Below, piece by piece: positions 61,647 to 64,000 of a DNA stretch of 64,000 nucleotides (its first letter is position 1; each line of letters starts with the position of its first letter). The notes beneath the pieces were generated by a model, which saw nothing but the letters and a program-made list of their open reading frames with translations, was not told the DNA's origin and did no database searches. Source of the stretch: Synoicihabitans lomoniglobus (GTDB lineage Bacteria; Verrucomicrobiota; Verrucomicrobiia; Opitutales; Opitutaceae); the NCBI RefSeq assembly GCF_029023725.1, contig NZ_CP119075.1, positions 677,501 to 741,500 of the forward strand, in the 5' to 3' direction. The position numbers were made by a program, and so were the translations under genes.

Positions 61647-64000
61647 CTACAACCCCAGTTCGGGTTGGTTGGAGTTGGGATCGAGGCGCGCTTGGTGGCT
61701 GAAAAATTGGTCACCCAGCGAATCGTGCAGCGCCGCGAGGCAGTCGATGCTGCGCATGATCACGGACTCCAGGCTGGGCGCGCCGGGCAAATCGGGAATG
61801 TCGGGATCAAAGTGCTGGCCGAGTTTGATCGACTTGAGCTCCTGGGTGGTGGCGTCGATCAACTGCAGGGCCGGATCCGCGGCGGCGTCACCCGAAGTCT
61901 CGGCGATCGCGGCCAGGCTGGTGGCAATCTGTTGGAGGTTGTAGAGAATGCAGCGGGGCGCACGCGTCTGTTGCAGGAACAAGCGCGCGACGAACAACGG
62001 TTGGCTGCGGGTGCGGAAGATCCTTCGGTAGGCGTCCTGCGATCCCAACATGCGCAGGAGGGCGGAAAGTTCGGGGTTGTCGCGGTAGTGGAGGAGATCG
62101 TCCGCGTCCTCGTTGTTGTTGGCGTAGTCCACGGCGGCGGGGAGCATGTGACTGAGGGCGCGGGCGGTAACCGTGGCTCGCTCAATCTGTTGGCCGATTT
62201 GCAGAAAGTGCCACCCGGCGTCCTGGAGCATGGTGCGGGACGCGGTGCCGACGCAGGCGTTGATCTCGCCGAGCACCGCACGGATGGCGCTGGCGGCGGC
62301 CCGGCTGCGGGCCAGGCGGGACTGGCGACTGCGACCGGCCGGCGACTGGCGGGCGAGCTGCAGGAGGGTGTCTTCCAACTGGGTAAGAATCCGACCGGCC
62401 TCAGGGCTCACGAATTCGCGCAACTCGCGGGCGTTGGCCGCGGCGGAACGCGTCGCGCTAAGCAAGGAGCTCGCATGCGAAGCGCCGAGGGCCATGCGCC
62501 AGATGAGGTCGCTGGTGAGCGTGTTACGAGGGTCGGTGCGAGCCGTGATCTTTTGGTCGGCATGGCCGGTGGCTTCGAGCAAGCCGCGCCACAACGGAAG
62601 CCAGCGACGTCGGTCGGACGCGGGTATTTCCTCCAGAACCACATCGTCGAGAATACTCAACATGCGAGCCGTCGACTCCGCGCGTTCCAGATAGCGCCCG
62701 AGCCAAAAGAGCGCTTCGGCGGCGCGCGAACTCGGCACGGTGGACTCGGCTCCGGCCGCGACATTGGTTTCGAAATCGGCCAAGGCTCCGGCGGTGTGGA
62801 CGTCGCCGGCCAGCACGATGACATCGGCGCATTGTCCGACTCGATCGACCGGGTAGGGCGGGGGACCGAAATTGACGATGCCGCCCGGCAGGACGGAGAC
62901 ATTGTCGCCTTGGGTGAGGGCGAATGCGCTCAGGCGAAACGGAGTGTGGCGGGCGCCCGAGGCGCGGAAAGAGAGCGATTTGAGCCGGGCTTGAGCAACG
63001 TAGGCGTGGGGATTCTCCAGCACTTCGCGCGGTAGCTTGCCTCGACTGATGGCGATGGATTCCTCGTGCGGCTGGTCGATCCGAGCCGAATGTGCCGGCC
63101 GCAGATCCAATTCGCCCGCGCGATCGAGAATGGAATCCAGCTGGTCGTTGTCGGTGCAGACGTAGGTGGGAATGGACGGCAGCAACAAAGGTTCGCCGTA
63201 ATAAAAGCGGGAAAGCTGCGGCAGATAGGCATTGAGCGCGCGGTTTTCGGCCACGCCCGCGCCAATGGCATTGGCCACGACGACGTTGCCGGCCCGAATG
63301 CACTGCATGAGTCCGGGAATGCCGGCCGATTCGCGATCGGTCGAGAAGACCACCGGGTCGATGTGAGCGTCGTTGAGGCGTCGATAGATCACGTCGACGC
63401 GTTCCAGACCCGCGATGGTTTTGAAATAGACGCAATTGTCGAGGACGAGCAGATCTTCGCCGTGGGCCAGACGCAGGCCCATCTTGCGGGCAAGAAACGA
63501 GTGTTCCGAGTAAAACGGGTAGCGGGGGCCGGCGGAGAGAAACACCATGGACGGCTGTCGCATCCCGGCCGGGGCCAGCGCGTGCAACGCCTGCACCAAT
63601 TGCAGCGGGAAATTAATGACCGACTTGTAGTCGGGCAGCGCCCGGTAGTAGTCGCTCGCCTCCTGGGTGAGGAAGCGACGGTTTTGCACGGCGTAGCTCA
63701 AACCGACAGGGGCGTTGGTGTGCGTTTCAGTGAAATGCCAACCGGCCGCTGTCTTCACCAGATCGAAGCGAATCAACGTGGCGAGATCGTGGCGGTCGGG
63801 CGTGAGACCAAACGAAGGGCGGCGAAAATAGGGATCGGCCAACGTGACCTCCGGCGGCACCACACCGGAATTCATCGCTTCCTGCCGGTGATAAATGTCG
63901 GCCAGGAACGTATTGATCAATACGGCCCGTTGGCGCAGGGCGGCTTGCAGGGTGCTCCATTCCTCGGGGGGGATGATGAGGGGCGTGGGCTCCAATTCCC
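61647..64000 (-). CDS. Circularly permuted ATP-grasp / alpha-E fusion protein, N-terminus cut by window edge
   Basis: About 784 residues seen; the frame runs to the right edge with no family-like start, and the first possible start is a TTG within the conserved segment IIPPEEWSTLQAALRQRAVLINTFLADIY, so the true start lies outside. Residues to about 400 are a CP-ATP-grasp type 2 domain (LVKTAAGWHFTETHTNAPVGLSYAVQNRR, RRLNDAHIDPVVF, NVVVANAIGAGVAENRAL, LPGGIVNFG). From about 425 is the helical alpha-E (DUF403) domain (SRAAEALFWLGRYLERAESTARML). Usually these are two adjacent genes, linked with a transglutaminase-like protease and predicted to make small peptides; fusion is known. The product is unknown. 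Confidence 0.9.
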   Translation of the reverse strand, partial: ELEPTPLIIPPEEWSTLQAALRQRAVLINTFLADIYHRQEAMNSGVVPPEVTLADPYFRRPSFGLTPDRHDLATLIRFDLVKTAAGWHFTETHTNAPVGLSYAVQNRRFLTQEASDYYRALPDYKSVINFPLQLVQALHALAPAGMRQPSMVFLSAGPRYPFYSEHSFLARKMGLRLAHGEDLLVLDNCVYFKTIAGLERVDVIYRRLNDAHIDPVVFSTDRESAGIPGLMQCIRAGNVVVANAIGAGVAENRALNAYLPQLSRFYYGEPLLLPSIPTYVCTDNDQLDSILDRAGELDLRPAHSARIDQPHEESIAISRGKLPREVLENPHAYVAQARLKSLSFRASGARHTPFRLSAFALTQGDNVSVLPGGIVNFGPPPYPVDRVGQCADVIVLAGDVHTAGALADFETNVAAGAESTVPSSRAAEALFWLGRYLERAESTARMLSILDDVVLEEIPASDRRRWLPLWRGLLEATGHADQKITARTDPRNTLTSDLIWRMALGASHASSLLSATRSAAANARELREFVSPEAGRILTQLEDTLLQLARQSPAGRSRQSRLARSRAAASAIRAVLGEINACVGTASRTMLQDAGWHFLQIGQQIERATVTARALSHMLPAAVDYANNNEDADDLLHYRDNPELSALLRMLGSQDAYRRIFRTRSQPLFVARLFLQQTRAPRCILYNLQQIATSLAAIAETSGDAAADPALQLIDATTQELKSIKLGQHFDPDIPDLPGAPSLESVIMRSIDCLAALHDSLGDQFFSHQARLDPNSNQPELGL

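Noticed and set aside
61587-63035. Plus-strand open frame (482 codons)
   Set aside because: Antisense shadow of the ATP-grasp/alpha-E gene, low-complexity Gly/Arg composition.
1-64000. CRISPR arrays, transposases, integrases, toxin-antitoxin or restriction genes
   Set aside because: None seen; the short tandem units found are the rhamnose-locus inverted repeats, not CRISPR-like direct repeats with spacers.

Overview
The window is a GC-rich, gene-dense bacterial chromosome segment. Gene content points to Verrucomicrobiota, most likely Opitutaceae: a complete L-rhamnose pathway using a fused aldolase/dehydrogenase, a FAAL-type polyketide synthase, many hybrid histidine kinases and a circularly permuted ATP-grasp/alpha-E protein. 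This placement is inferred from gene content; there is no rRNA gene here. The only RNA gene seen is a tRNA-Leu(UAA). No CRISPR array, transposase or phage gene was found.

Layout. (1) 1-10.7 kb: edge of a biosynthetic cluster. A giant FAAL-ACP-KS-AT-KR polyketide synthase runs off the left edge on the minus strand. Divergent from it are a type II thioesterase and a PotD-like lipoprotein; an SPFH membrane protein and a SyrD/PvdE-like ABC exporter face them. (2) 10.9-14.9 kb: two DUF697-type membrane proteins around a small ParA-like ATPase, then a class III nucleotide cyclase gene broken by a frameshift and a nonsense codon. (3) 14.9-27.4 kb: mqo, then the rhamnose locus (rhaA, rhaB, fused aldolase/dehydrogenase on minus; AraC-type regulator and rhaTPQS ABC importer on plus), with two long inverted repeats in its gaps and a tRNA-Leu after it. 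(4) 27.5-30 kb: nadD-rsfS and a DUF481 outer-membrane protein. (5) 30.1-42 kb: a type IV pilin-like gene followed by a surface-glycosylation region with four large multi-pass GT-C-like proteins, a dolichol-phosphate-type GT2, two methyltransferases and a VTT-domain protein. (6) 42-43.3 kb: xseA. (7) 43.4-59.6 kb: a signalling region with three stand-alone response regulators, a CHASE3-PAS protein without a kinase domain, a transglutaminase-like cysteine peptidase, two tandem paralogous hybrid kinases, a CHASE3 kinase and an NMT1/THI5-fused hybrid kinase, plus MocR, PhzF and GNAT genes. (8) 59.7-64 kb: a Gfo/Idh/MocA oxidoreductase with a TIM-barrel sugar isomerase, and a CP-ATP-grasp/alpha-E fusion cut by the right edge.

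Working together: RhaTPQS imports L-rhamnose; RhaA, RhaB and the fused enzyme convert it to DHAP and L-lactate under the divergent AraC regulator. The GT2 probably makes a polyprenyl-phosphate sugar used by the GT-C proteins. The PKS, thioesterase and exporter suggest a secreted or membrane-delivered lipid-polyketide. Starts were chosen by conserved N-termini, signal peptides and overlaps; several open frames begin upstream at TTG or GTG codons that I did not accept.
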